The notes: generated by a model from the sequence alone, not told the origin. A stretch of 34,931 nt of DNA from Pseudomonas paracarnis (GCF_904063055.1 NZ_CAJFCN010000023.1:1-34931), one strand, 5' to 3'. Shown: positions 22,514-30,948, numbered from the stretch's first letter. Program-made: numbers and translations.

Positions 22514-23602
22514 ATGCGTCTTGTGAACAAGCTTCTTCCACTGGCCCTGGTCGCGGCGTTCAGCGGTGCCGGTCAGGCGGCGCCGACGGTGAGTGTCTAC
22601 AACTGGACCGATTACATTGGCGAGACCACCTTGGCGGATTTCCAGGCCAAGACCGGCATCAAGGTGATCTACGATGTGTTCGACTCCAACGAAACCCTGG
22701 AGGGCAAATTGCTGGCCGGGCGCACCGGGTATGACGTGGTGGTGCCGTCCAACCACTTCCTGGCGCGCCAGGTGAAGGCCGGCGCGTTCCTCAAGCTTGA
22801 CCGCGCGCAGTTGCCCAACTTCAAGAACCTGGACCCCAAGCTGCTCAAGTTACTGGAACAGAACGACTCCGGTAATGCGCACTCGGTGCCGTACCTGTGG
22901 GGCACCAATGGCATTGGCTACAACGTCGACAAGGTCAAGCAAGTGCTGGGCATCGACCGCATCGACTCGTGGGCGGTGTTGTTCGAGCCGGAAAACATCA
23001 AGAAGCTGCATGAGTGCGGCGTGGCCTTCCTCGATTCAGCGGATGAGCTGTTCCCGGCGATCCTCAACTACATGGGCAAGGACCCACGCAGCGAGAATGC
23101 CGAGGACTACAAGCAGGCCGAAGCCAAGTTGCTCACGCTGCGGCCGTACATCACCTATTTCCACTCTTCCAAGTACATCTCCGACCTTGCCAACGGCAAT
23201 ATCTGCGTGGCCTTCGGTTATTCCGGCGATGTGTTCCAGGCCGCCAACCGCGCCAAGGAAGCCAAGAACGGGGTGAACATTGCGTATTCGATCCCCAAGG
23301 AAGGCTCCAACCTGTGGTTCGACCTGTTGGCGATTCCGGCCGACGCGAGCAACCCTAAAGAAGCCCATGCGTTCATCAACGACCTGCTGGAGCCTGAGGT
23401 GATTGCCAAGGTCAGCGCCTCGGTGGGCTATGCCAACGCCAACCCGGCCGCCAAGCCGTTCATGGCACCGGAACTGGTGAACAACCCTGAGGTGTATCCG
23501 CCCCAGGAGGTTCTCGACAAACTCTATATTTCCACCACGCCCACGCCGGCGACCATGCGCGTGATGACCCGCGCCTGGAGCAAAGTGAAGTCCAACCGAT
23601 GA
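22514..23602 (+). CDS. Periplasmic polyamine-binding protein (PotF/SpuD-like)
   Basis: 362-aa ABC-transporter substrate-binding protein. The signal peptide ends GAGQAA (about residue 23). The mature protein starts VSVYNWTDYIGETTLADFQAKTGI and contains the family segments YDVFDSNETLEGKLLAGRTGYDVVVPS, SVPYLWGTNGIGYN and AFGYSGDVFQA. The Trp/Asp pattern of the polyamine pocket (NWTDY, GYSGD) is conserved. No permease or ATPase genes are in the cassette, so it must share membrane components encoded elsewhere or act in sensing. AGGGG lies just upstream of the ATG. Confidence 0.92.
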   Translation: MRLVNKLLPLALVAAFSGAGQAAPTVSVYNWTDYIGETTLADFQAKTGIKVIYDVFDSNETLEGKLLAGRTGYDVVVPSNHFLARQVKAGAFLKLDRAQLPNFKNLDPKLLKLLEQNDSGNAHSVPYLWGTNGIGYNVDKVKQVLGIDRIDSWAVLFEPENIKKLHECGVAFLDSADELFPAILNYMGKDPRSENAEDYKQAEAKLLTLRPYITYFHSSKYISDLANGNICVAFGYSGDVFQAANRAKEAKNGVNIAYSIPKEGSNLWFDLLAIPADASNPKEAHAFINDLLEPEVIAKVSASVGYANANPAAKPFMAPELVNNPEVYPPQEVLDKLYISTTPTPATMRVMTRAWSKVKSNR

Positions 23603-24891
23603 TGCAGTCCAATGAACATGCCCCGTCCTATTACCGCGCTTCGGCGAATGCCATGGTGCAGCGGCCCGCACTTGAGGCAGACCTGAGCGCCGATGTGTGT
23701 GTGATCGGCGGCGGTTTCACCGGGGTCAACACCGCCATTGAACTGGCCCAGCGCGGGCTTTCGGTGATCCTGCTGGAGGCGCGCCGCATCGGTTGGGGCG
23801 CCAGCGGGCGCAATGGCGGGCAATTAATTCGGGGTATCGGCCATGATGTCTCCGGGTTTGCCAAATACGTGGGCGAGGAGGGCGTGCGCTATATGGAGCG
23901 GGCCGGTATCGACTCGGTCGCTCTGGTGGGCCAGCGCATTGCCGAGCACGGCATCGACTGTGACCTGCGCTGGGGCTTTTGCGAACTGGCTAACACCCCG
24001 GCGCAGTTTGCCGCGTTCAAGGGCGAACAGGCGCACCTGGCGGCCATGGGGTATGCCCATGAAACGCGGCTGGTCGGCCCACAAGACATGGCACAGGTGG
24101 TGGGCTCTACGGTGTATGCCGGCGGCCTGGTCGACATGGGTTCCGGGCATCTGCACCCGCTTAACCTAGTTTTGGGTGAAGCGCGTGCGGCCGAGGCCCT
24201 TGGGGTGCGCATCTTTGAGCACAGCCCGGTGCTGGAGCTGATCCATGGCGAGACGGTGCAAGTGCGCTGCGCAGGCGGCAGCGTGCGCGCAGCCAACCTG
24301 GTGCTGGCATGCAATGCCCATCTTGAGGAACTGGAGCCGCGCTTGAGCGGCAAGGTGCTGCCGGCGGGCAGCTACATCATCGCCACCGAGCCACTGCCTG
24401 AACCAGTAGCCCAGCAGTTGATCCCGCGGAACCTGGCGCTGTGCGACCAGAAAGTCGGCCTGGATTACTACCGGCTGACTGCCGACCGGCGCCTGTTGTT
24501 CGGCGGTGCCTGCCACTACTCGGGGCGCGACCCCCAGGACATCGCCGCGTACATGCGCCCGAAAATGCTCAAGGTGTTCCCACAGTTGGCCAACACGGCT
24601 ATCGAGTTCCAGTGGGGCGGCAAGATTGGCATCACCGCCAACCGCTTTCCCCAGGTCGGGCGGCTCAAGCAGTACCCCAATGTGTTCTATGCCCAAGGCT
24701 ATTCCGGTCACGGCTTGAACGTGACGCATTGGTGCGCACGGCTGCTGGCCGAAGGGGTACATGCGGGTGCAAGCCAGGGCCTGGATATCTTCAGCCAGGT
24801 GCCGCACATGACCTTTCCCGGTGGCAAGGCGCTGCGCTCGCCACTGCTGGCGTTGGGGATGTTGTGGTATCGGTTGCGCGAAGCACTCTGA
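23599..24891 (+). CDS. FAD-dependent gamma-glutamylamine oxidase (PuuB/PauB-like)
   Basis: 430-aa DAO-family flavoprotein. It has the dinucleotide-binding motif VIGGGFTGVNTAIELA (about 35-50) and GWGASGRNGGQ (about 65-75), the signature of gamma-glutamylputrescine oxidases. The C-terminal FAD segment is FYAQGYSGHGLNVTHW. It is expected to deaminate the gamma-glutamylamine made by the upstream synthetase, giving an aldehyde, ammonia and peroxide. Its ATG overlaps the stop of the binding-protein gene (ATGA at 23599-23602). The aldehyde dehydrogenase and gamma-glutamyl hydrolase needed to finish the pathway are not in this window. Confidence 0.92.
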   Translation: MMQSNEHAPSYYRASANAMVQRPALEADLSADVCVIGGGFTGVNTAIELAQRGLSVILLEARRIGWGASGRNGGQLIRGIGHDVSGFAKYVGEEGVRYMERAGIDSVALVGQRIAEHGIDCDLRWGFCELANTPAQFAAFKGEQAHLAAMGYAHETRLVGPQDMAQVVGSTVYAGGLVDMGSGHLHPLNLVLGEARAAEALGVRIFEHSPVLELIHGETVQVRCAGGSVRAANLVLACNAHLEELEPRLSGKVLPAGSYIIATEPLPEPVAQQLIPRNLALCDQKVGLDYYRLTADRRLLFGGACHYSGRDPQDIAAYMRPKMLKVFPQLANTAIEFQWGGKIGITANRFPQVGRLKQYPNVFYAQGYSGHGLNVTHWCARLLAEGVHAGASQGLDIFSQVPHMTFPGGKALRSPLLALGMLWYRLREAL

Positions 24892-24903
24892 TTCCTGACC
24901 CAA

Positions 24904-24994
24904 TGTGGGAGGGGGCTTGCCCGCGAAGGCGGTGTGTCAGTCACTGAATCTTCAACTGAACCACCGCTATCGCAGGCAAGCCAGCTCCCACACT
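24904..24994. repeat. REP pair (inverted, two variants)
   Basis: TGTGGGAGGGGGCTTGCCCGCGA starts the left copy and the reverse complement of the CTGGCTTGCCTGCGATAG variant forms the right copy (24969-24994). The two halves belong to related but distinct REP variants, and the spacer is about 45 nt. The element lies between the oxidase gene and the convergent LysR gene. Confidence 0.8.
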
Positions 24995-25050
24995 GGTTCT
25001 GCGTTGCTCACAAAATCATCACCCGGCATAGACACCCTGTGAGACGTCAG

Positions 25051-25947
25051 TCAGATAGCCTCAGGTTCGGTCAGCACTTTGCGAAAGGTTTCCACCAACG
25101 GCCTCAAGTTGACGCGGTGCCATGCCGCCCACAGCGGTGTGGTGTAGTCCAGCCACGGCAGCTCGCGCAACACTACGCCTGGCGGTGCGTTGCGGCTCAG
25201 GCCTTTTTGCACCATCGCCACCCCCAGCCCGGACGCCACCAGGCCCAGTGCGGTAAAGGGCTCGCTGGCCTCCATGGGGATTTGCGGGGTGAAACCGGCA
25301 CGGATACAGGCGGCGACGAAATCATCGGCCGGGTTGGCGCCAGGTTTGCGCTGCACGCCGATCCATTGTTGGTCGGCCAGGTGCTCGGGTAACAGTCCAT
25401 GTTGTTGAACCAGCGGATGCTGTTCGGGCAGAGCCAGCAGCATCGCGTCGTCGAGGACTTGCCAGGCGGTCAGGTCCGGGTCGTCGGCGGCAGGTGGTTC
25501 GCTCACCAGGGCGATGTCCAGGCTGCGTTGGCGCAAACCTTCGAGTTGTTCCAGGGAGGGCAGGTTATACAGCTTGATATGCACGGCGGGCCTATCGTCG
25601 CGCAGTATGCGCAAGGCATTGGGCAGGACACCGGCGTGCATGGCGTTTTCGATATAACCGATGCACAAACCGCCTTCTTCGCCGCGGCCCAGGCGCTTGC
25701 CCAGGGACTCCAGGCGGTTGGCGTGGGTCAGCAGGGCCTTGGTTTCGGCCAGGAACGTCTGGCCGTCGCGGGTCAGGCGGATGCGCTGCTGGCTGCGCTC
25801 GAACAGGGTCAGGCCCAGGCGTTCCTCGAGCTGGGCGATCTGCCGGCTCAGGGGCGATTGGGAAATGTGCAAGCGCTCGGCGGCGCGGCCGACGTGTTCT
25901 TCTTCGGCTACCACTTCGAAGTAGCGCAACTGGCGTAGATCAATCAT
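25051..25947 (-). CDS. LysR-type transcriptional regulator
   Basis: 298 aa. It has an N-terminal winged helix-turn-helix (MIDLRQLRYFEVVAEEEHVG ... LHISQSPLSRQIAQLEERLG) of the CatR/BenM-like type, then a periplasmic-binding-like effector domain (about 90-290). It diverges from the aldo/keto reductase cassette at 26060, the standard arrangement for a LysR regulator and its target. The inducer is unknown; the CatR/BenM-like DNA-binding domain is common among regulators of aromatic or small organic-acid metabolism. Confidence 0.92.
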   Translation of the reverse strand: MIDLRQLRYFEVVAEEEHVGRAAERLHISQSPLSRQIAQLEERLGLTLFERSQQRIRLTRDGQTFLAETKALLTHANRLESLGKRLGRGEEGGLCIGYIENAMHAGVLPNALRILRDDRPAVHIKLYNLPSLEQLEGLRQRSLDIALVSEPPAADDPDLTAWQVLDDAMLLALPEQHPLVQQHGLLPEHLADQQWIGVQRKPGANPADDFVAACIRAGFTPQIPMEASEPFTALGLVASGLGVAMVQKGLSRNAPPGVVLRELPWLDYTTPLWAAWHRVNLRPLVETFRKVLTEPEAI

Positions 25948-26059
25948 GTAAGACCTTCAAGGACTCAAGTTGGTCGCAGTATGTCTTGGACGGTCTGATC
26001 TGCGCAATCTAGCATCTGCTCAACGGTCACCGCGACCTCGCACCGATTGAGGAACCACC

Positions 26060-27070
26060 ATGAGCTTGAAAGACACACTGCCCGGCGTACTGGGCTTTGG
26101 CACCGCCCCCTTGGGCAATATGTTCCGCGCCATCCCCGAAGCAGAAGCCCAGGCCACCGTCCAGGCCGCCTGGAACCAGGGCGTGCGTTACTTCGATACC
26201 GCGCCGTTCTACGGCTCGGGCCTGTCGGAAATTCGCCTGGGCCAAGCGCTGTCCAACTATCACCGCGACGACTACGTGCTCAGCACCAAGGTCGGCCGGG
26301 TGATTCTCGATGAAGTCGAAGAAACCGCCCGTGACCTTGGCGAAAAAAGCGGCGTATTCGAACACGGCCGGCCCAATAAAATAATCAATGACTACAGCGC
26401 CGACGCCACCCTGCGCTCCATTGAAGACAGCCTGACACGCCTGCAAACCGATCGCCTGGACATCGTGTGGGTTCACGACATCGCCCAGGATTTTTACGGC
26501 GACCAATGGCTGGAATACTTCAACCAGGCCCGCACTGGTGCCTTCAAAGTACTCACCCGTTTGCGCGAGCAAGGAGTGATCAAGGCCTGGGGGCTGGGCG
26601 TCAATCGTGTCGAGCCTTGCGAGTTGACCCTGGACCTGGCCGAAGCCCAGCCTGATGGTTTTCTGCTGGCGGGTCGCTATACGCTGCTGGACCACGACCG
26701 CGCCTTGCAGCGCCTGATGGACGCGGCCCACGCCCAGCAGGTCGAGATCGTTGTCGGTGGCCCGTACAGCTCCGGCATCCTCGCTGGCGGTGCGCACTTT
26801 GAATACCAGCAAGCCGGCCCGGCGATCATTGCCAAGGTCGAGCACATCAAGGCAATTGCCCAGGCGTTTGGCGTCAGTATCAAGGCCGCTGCGCTACAGT
26901 TTTCACTGGCCCATCCGGCAGTGGCGGCGGTGATTCCCGGTGCCAGTCGTCCGGGGCGGATTGCCGAAGACGTCGCGGCGTTGTCTGAACAGATTCCAGC
27001 AGCCTTCTGGCAGGCGTTGCGCGAGGCCCGCTTGATCTCGGACCGTGCACCTTTGCCTCTCTCACGTTAA
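26060..27070 (+). CDS. Aldo/keto reductase
   Basis: 336-aa NAD(P)H-dependent oxidoreductase with the full catalytic tetrad: Asp46 and Tyr51 in YFDTAPFYG, Lys77 in LSTKVG and His139 in IVWVHD. The branch resembles pyridoxal 4-dehydrogenase and L-fucose / D-threo-aldose 1-dehydrogenase, which oxidise sugars or related alcohols, but the substrate here is unknown. The cofactor segment near the C-terminus (VIPGASRPGRIAED) is present. GAGG lies 7 nt before the ATG. First gene of a three-gene unit with an SDR and an SRPBCC protein. Confidence 0.9.
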   Translation: MSLKDTLPGVLGFGTAPLGNMFRAIPEAEAQATVQAAWNQGVRYFDTAPFYGSGLSEIRLGQALSNYHRDDYVLSTKVGRVILDEVEETARDLGEKSGVFEHGRPNKIINDYSADATLRSIEDSLTRLQTDRLDIVWVHDIAQDFYGDQWLEYFNQARTGAFKVLTRLREQGVIKAWGLGVNRVEPCELTLDLAEAQPDGFLLAGRYTLLDHDRALQRLMDAAHAQQVEIVVGGPYSSGILAGGAHFEYQQAGPAIIAKVEHIKAIAQAFGVSIKAAALQFSLAHPAVAAVIPGASRPGRIAEDVAALSEQIPAAFWQALREARLISDRAPLPLSR

Positions 27071-27081
27071 GGAGCTTGAGC

Positions 27082-27879
27082 ATGAAGATTGATGTAAGCG
27101 GCAAAGTGGCTATTGTCAGCGGCAGCACCGCCGGTATCGGCCTGGGCATCAGCCAGGCCCTGGCGCAATCCGGTGCCACGGTGGTGGTGATCGGGCGTGA
27201 TGCAGGCAAGGTGGACGACGCCTTGGCGAGCATTCGCCAGGCGGTTCCCGCTGCTCAACTGCGTGGTGTGGTGGCCGACCTCGGCACCGTTGAAGGCGCA
27301 CAGAAACTCTTCGCCGCCGAACCCCGCGCCGACATTCTGGTCAACAACCTGGGCATCTTCGACGCGGTGGATTTCTTCGACGCGCCGGACAGTGAGTGGG
27401 CGCGCTTCTATGAGGTCAATGTGATCTCCGGTGTGCGCCTGGCGCGGCATTATGTGCCGGGTATGGTCGAGCAGGGCTGGGGCCGGGTGATCTTCGTGTC
27501 GTCGGAGTCTGGCGTGGCGACGCCGGCCGACATGATCAACTACGGGGTGACCAAAAGCGCCAACCTGGCGGTGTCCCACGGCCTGGCCAAGCGCCTGGCG
27601 GGTACTGGGGTGACGGTGAATGCTATCTTGCCGGGGCCGACCTTTACCGATGGCCTGGAACACATGCTCAAGGACGCCACGGCCAAATCCGGGCGCAGTG
27701 CCCGAGAGGAAGCGGATGTATTTGTGCGCCATGCGCGGCCCACCTCGATCATCCAGCGCGCGGCCAATGTGGATGAAGTGGCGAACCTGGTGGCGTACAT
27801 TGCTTCACCGCTGTCTTCGGCGACGACCGGTGCCGCGCTGCGGGTCGACGGTGGCGTTGTCGACAGCATGGCAATCTGA
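27082..27879 (+). CDS. Short-chain dehydrogenase/reductase
   Basis: 265 aa with the nucleotide motif SGSTAGIG (13-20), NNLG (88-91, a Leu variant of NNAG), Ser141 and the Tyr154/Lys158 pair in YGVTK. The C-terminal region is slightly long, with an insertion around 195-225 (SAREEADVFVRHARPTS). Start at ATG 27082 is chosen because GGAG (27071-27074) is 7 nt upstream; an in-frame TTG at 27076 is unlikely. It is 11 nt after the aldo/keto reductase gene, so clearly the same transcript. It probably performs a second redox step on the same substrate. Confidence 0.9.
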   Translation: MKIDVSGKVAIVSGSTAGIGLGISQALAQSGATVVVIGRDAGKVDDALASIRQAVPAAQLRGVVADLGTVEGAQKLFAAEPRADILVNNLGIFDAVDFFDAPDSEWARFYEVNVISGVRLARHYVPGMVEQGWGRVIFVSSESGVATPADMINYGVTKSANLAVSHGLAKRLAGTGVTVNAILPGPTFTDGLEHMLKDATAKSGRSAREEADVFVRHARPTSIIQRAANVDEVANLVAYIASPLSSATTGAALRVDGGVVDSMAI

Positions 27880-27904
27880 TTTTTTCCTGACTGGAGTATT
27901 GATC

Positions 27905-28315
27905 GTGGCAACAGCGTCTTCTGTGATTGAAATTGCGGTGTCGGCCGACCAGGTCTGGCAACTGATTGGCGGCTTCAACAGCCTGCCTGACTGGCTGCCT
28001 TTGATTGCCAAGAGCGAGCCGAGCGAGGGTGGCCGTGTGCGTCACCTGACCACCGCTGACGGCGGCGCGATTGTCGAGCGTTTGCAGACCTTCGACAACG
28101 TGGCGCGCACCTACAGCTACACCATTGAAGCGTCGCCGTTTCCGGTGAGTGCTTACTTGGCGACCTTGCAGGTTGAAGCGCTGACGGACACCTCGGCGAA
28201 AGTGACCTGGTCCGGCGTGTTCACGCCGGCAGCGGGTACCACCGAGGCGCAAGTCGAGGCATTGTTTGCCGGTGTCTACGAAGGCGGGCTTGAGGCGTTG
28301 CGCGGTAACTTCTAA
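27905..28315 (+). CDS. SRPBCC (START/polyketide cyclase-like) family protein
   Basis: 136 aa starting at GTG 27905, which has GGAG 8 nt upstream. The fold signature is that of the Bet v1 / polyketide-cyclase superfamily: an N-terminal strand SSVIEIAVSADQVWQLIGGFNSLPDWLPLIAKSE, a central RTYSYTIEASPFPVSAYLATL and a long C-terminal helix (AQVEALFAGVYEGGLEALRGNF). Such proteins hold hydrophobic or phenolic ligands; some are cyclases or dehydratases, many have no known activity. It ends the LysR-linked cassette and is followed by a strong hairpin repeat. Confidence 0.85.
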   Translation: MATASSVIEIAVSADQVWQLIGGFNSLPDWLPLIAKSEPSEGGRVRHLTTADGGAIVERLQTFDNVARTYSYTIEASPFPVSAYLATLQVEALTDTSAKVTWSGVFTPAAGTTEAQVEALFAGVYEGGLEALRGNF

Positions 28316-28318
28316 AGA

Positions 28319-28350
28319 ATGTGGTGAGGGAGCAAGCTCCCTCGCCACAG
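28319..28350. repeat. Palindromic repeat / terminator-like hairpin
   Basis: GTGGTGAGGGAGC (28321-28333) pairs with GCTCCCTCGCCAC (28336-28348) with one G-T mismatch and a 2-nt loop. The core matches the GTGGCGAGGGAGCTTGCTCCC family of extragenic repeats common in P. fluorescens. It lies between convergent genes and may end both transcripts. Confidence 0.75.
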
Positions 28351-28357
28351 GTGGGTT

Positions 28358-28855
28358 TTAGCCTATATGGAGCAAGGCTGCCGCGACAGCCTCTGCCGGC
28401 GTCATCTGCGCCGTATCCAGCCTGAACGGTGGGGTTTCCCAGCGTTCGTACTTATGCGCCTGCACCGATTCCCAGGTCGGCGGCACCAGCCCGGGAATAT
28501 CGCCCACACGCCCTTCGACTCGACGCCGATGCGCCTGCTGATCGGTACACACCACCTCGATATTGCTCAGCGCCACACCGGCCGCTGTCGCCACCGCTTG
28601 CCAGGCATCGCGGCTTTCCTTCACGGGGTTCACACAATCGGCGATCACCCGCTGCCCCAGGCGCAGGTTACTCAGCGCCAGCGCATTCGCCACCGCGTAG
28701 CCGCTGGCCCCCACATCGCCTACCAACACCGCAGCCTCCCGCAGCGCCTGCTCAATCACATCGATACGCAGGTAAACCGCGCCCAACTGTCGCGCCAGCT
28801 CCCTGGCAATCGTGGTCTTGCCACTGCCGGGCAAGCCGCTGAATACAATAAGCAT
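28358..28855 (-). CDS. P-loop AAA-type small-molecule kinase
   Basis: 165 aa with Walker A GLPGSGKTT (7-15) directly after the first strand and an ADCVNPV segment after the Walker B-like strand. The layout resembles adenylyl-sulfate kinase / zeta-toxin-like P-loop kinases of the AAA_33 group, many with unknown substrates. No antitoxin gene is beside it, so a toxin role is not supported. It appears as a single gene, flanked by repeats on both sides. Confidence 0.82.
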   Translation of the reverse strand: MLIVFSGLPGSGKTTIARELARQLGAVYLRIDVIEQALREAAVLVGDVGASGYAVANALALSNLRLGQRVIADCVNPVKESRDAWQAVATAAGVALSNIEVVCTDQQAHRRRVEGRVGDIPGLVPPTWESVQAHKYERWETPPFRLDTAQMTPAEAVAAALLHIG

Positions 28856-28870
28856 GACCCTTCAACCCTT

Positions 28871-28967
28871 TGTAGGCGCGCTGCTCGCGAAAAACGCCAA
28901 CCATAACGCGCACTCCCTGAATAAACGCGGCGCCTGTGAGTTTTTCGCGAGCAACCTCGCTCCTACA
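28871..28967. repeat. REP pair, GTAGGAGCGAGGTTGCTCGCGAAAAA family
   Basis: The left copy begins TGTAGGCGCGCTGCTCGCGAAAAAC (an imperfect variant) and the right copy ends GTTTTTCGCGAGCAACCTCGCTCCTACA in inverse orientation, with about 45 nt between. This is a different REP family from those at 7438 and 24904. It lies between the divergent kinase and DapF-like genes. Confidence 0.85.
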
Positions 28968-29011
28968 GTGGTATTAGAACCGCTTGACTCATTTCACCCA
29001 CAGGAGCGCCC

Positions 29012-29815
29012 ATGACCCTGCCGTTCGTGAAGATGCACGCCCACGGCGACGACTTCATTATCATTGACCGCCGTGGCGAGGATAACCCTATTACTGCGCA
29101 GATTGCCCGCCACTTGGGTAACCGCCGCACCGGCATCGGTTTCAATCAGCTGGCGGTGGTGCTCGACTGTGAGGAGGCTGCTGCGCGCGTTCAGTTCTGG
29201 AACCCGGACGGAACACGCTTGCAAACCTGCGGCAGCGCGACGCGTGGCGTGGCGGATCGCCTGATGCATGAGGCTGGCACCCAAAGCATCGTGCTGGGCA
29301 GCGACCGTGGCTTGCTGACATGCACACGTGCTGATGGGCAGCGCGTGTCGGTGGATATGGGCCCACCCTCGCTGGACTGGGCGTCGGTACCCTTGGCCAG
29401 GGCGATGGACACCTGCGTGTTGCCTATCGACGGCCAGCCGGCGGCGTGCAGCATGGGCAACCCGCATTGCACGTTTTTTGTGGAGGATGTGACGGCGCTC
29501 GATATTGAAGCCATGGGCTCGACCCTGGAAGTTCACCCGCTGTTTCCGGCCAGGACCAATGTGCATTTCGTGCAAGTGCTGGACCGCGGCCATATCCGCC
29601 TGCGTATCTGGGAGCGTGGCGGAGGTGTGCCGCTGGGGTCCGGTTCATGCTGTTGCGCGGCGGTCGTCAACTGCATCCGGCGAGGGCTGCTCGATGAGCG
29701 TGTGGAGGTCCAGTGCGACGGCGGCGCGGTCACGGTGCAATGGGACGGGCGGGGCGGGGTGATATTGACCGGCCGGGTCGAGCCGATCATGCAGGGCACC
29801 GCGTACCTGTACTAG
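29012..29815 (+). CDS. Diaminopimelate-epimerase-like protein with altered active site
   Basis: 267 aa with the double-hotdog PLP-independent racemase fold of DapF. Recognisable motifs are MHAHGDDF, GIGFNQL (Gln46), FWNPDGTRLQTCGS (Asn64, Cys73), SMGNPHC (Asn150), Asn183 and WERGGG (Glu201). However, the second catalytic Cys of DapF (in CGSGACA) is replaced by Ser210 in GSGSCCCA, the substrate-binding Asn of GLGNDF is Asp13, and CGNG reads CGSA. It is therefore probably not the lysine-pathway enzyme but a paralog with another amino-acid substrate, or one no longer active. Its stop and that of the convergent kinase share one CTAG (29812-29815). Confidence 0.85.
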   Translation: MTLPFVKMHAHGDDFIIIDRRGEDNPITAQIARHLGNRRTGIGFNQLAVVLDCEEAAARVQFWNPDGTRLQTCGSATRGVADRLMHEAGTQSIVLGSDRGLLTCTRADGQRVSVDMGPPSLDWASVPLARAMDTCVLPIDGQPAACSMGNPHCTFFVEDVTALDIEAMGSTLEVHPLFPARTNVHFVQVLDRGHIRLRIWERGGGVPLGSGSCCCAAVVNCIRRGLLDERVEVQCDGGAVTVQWDGRGGVILTGRVEPIMQGTAYLY

Positions 29816-30948
29816 AACTTCACGGTAAACGTGGTGCCGGCGCTCGCACATGAACTCACCGCCACGTCGCCGCCATGTACTCTGGCCAGTTCGCGCACGA
29901 TATACAGGCCCAGGCCTACGCTGCGCACGTCGCTGCCCTGGTCGGTGCCGCGGGTCATGGGTTCGAACAATCCGGCCAGCAGGGTTTGGGGAATCGCCGG
30001 GCCGTGGTTGTGCACCGCGACCGCGCAGGTGTTATCGCCCAGGCGCGAGGTAATGGTGATCGGCTGCAGCAAGTCGCCATAGGCCACGCTGTTGGCCACC
30101 AGGTTACCGATCATCTGTTGCACGCGGTCGGCGTCCAGGCACGCGTCGCCCTGGCCCTCGGCGTGATGCACCAGCGTGGCCTTGGGGAAGGCCACCCGCA
30201 GTTCGTCGACGCTGCGATGAATAACGCTGTGCAGGTCCAGCGGTTGCGGCTTGATGGTAATGCCCTGGCCGACCCGGGCCTGGGTGAAGTCCAGCAGGTC
30301 GGCGATCATGCGGTGGGCGCGTTCGGACGACTGGCCGATGTGCCCCAACAACTGGCGCTCCTTGGCCGTGCGCTCGCCACGCTGGAGAAAGTCGGAGGCC
30401 ATGCGGATCGCGGTGAGTGGGTTTTTCAGGTCATGGCTGACAATCGCCACCATCTGCTCGGCAAACAACGCCCGGCGCTGGGCAATGGCATAGGCCTCGC
30501 TCAGTTCGGCCTGGGCCTGTTGCAGGGCCAGTTCCGTAGCAGTTTTTTCCTGCAGCAGGGCTTCAGCCTGCTTGTGGGCATTGAGCAGCTCACGCTCGTA
30601 CTTGTCACGGTCGGTGGTGCCGAACAGCGCCAAGTCATACACCACGCCGTCGGGCTGCTGGCGCCGGTTGGCGTTGAGCAAGACCGTGACTTTGTGCCCG
30701 TTGCAATGACGGATGTCGAGCTTCACCTCGGTGACGCTGCCATGCATACGCAGCATCGGCGCCAGGTGCGTCTGGTAAAAAATCCGCCCGCCCATGGCCA
30801 GCAGGTCCTGGAAACGCCGGCCCAGCAGCTGGGCCGCAGTAAAGCCCAGCCAGTCGCACAAGCGCGGGTTGACGTGCAGGATCGTGCCATCTTCCTGGGT
30901 CACCGCCAGGGCACACGCCGCGCTGTCAAACAGCGGGTCAACGGGCAT
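29812..30948 (-). CDS. PAS-domain sensor histidine kinase
   Basis: 378-aa soluble kinase from the ATG at 30948. A PAS domain spans about residues 5-115, including ILHVNPRLCDWLGF and FYQTHLAPMLRMHG. A coiled coil follows (about 115-160, heptads of ERELLNAHKQAEALLQEK type), then the HisKA domain with His172 in IVSHDLKNPLTAIR, and the HATPase domain with N-box GNLVANSVAYG and G-box VGLGLYIVRELARVHGG. It has no membrane segments, so it senses a cytoplasmic signal. It overlaps the 3' end of the upstream RsbQ-like gene by 11 nt, so the pair is one operon. No response regulator is encoded nearby. The PAS style is that found in RsbP-type phosphatases. Confidence 0.9.
   Translation of the reverse strand: MPVDPLFDSAACALAVTQEDGTILHVNPRLCDWLGFTAAQLLGRRFQDLLAMGGRIFYQTHLAPMLRMHGSVTEVKLDIRHCNGHKVTVLLNANRRQQPDGVVYDLALFGTTDRDKYERELLNAHKQAEALLQEKTATELALQQAQAELSEAYAIAQRRALFAEQMVAIVSHDLKNPLTAIRMASDFLQRGERTAKERQLLGHIGQSSERAHRMIADLLDFTQARVGQGITIKPQPLDLHSVIHRSVDELRVAFPKATLVHHAEGQGDACLDADRVQQMIGNLVANSVAYGDLLQPITITSRLGDNTCAVAVHNHGPAIPQTLLAGLFEPMTRGTDQGSDVRSVGLGLYIVRELARVHGGDVAVSSCASAGTTFTVKF

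Noticed and set aside
25040..25045. TGAGAC half-site near the LysR gene end as a further AcoR site
   Set aside because: Only one arm matches, it lies at the 3' end of a gene, and a 6-mer is expected by chance.
28358..28855. Zeta-toxin of a toxin-antitoxin pair
   Set aside because: The P-loop fold is similar, but no small antitoxin gene is adjacent and toxin-specific residues cannot be confirmed.
29012..29815. Canonical lysine-pathway dapF
   Set aside because: Second catalytic Cys and two substrate-binding positions are changed, and the neighbours are not lysA or xerC.
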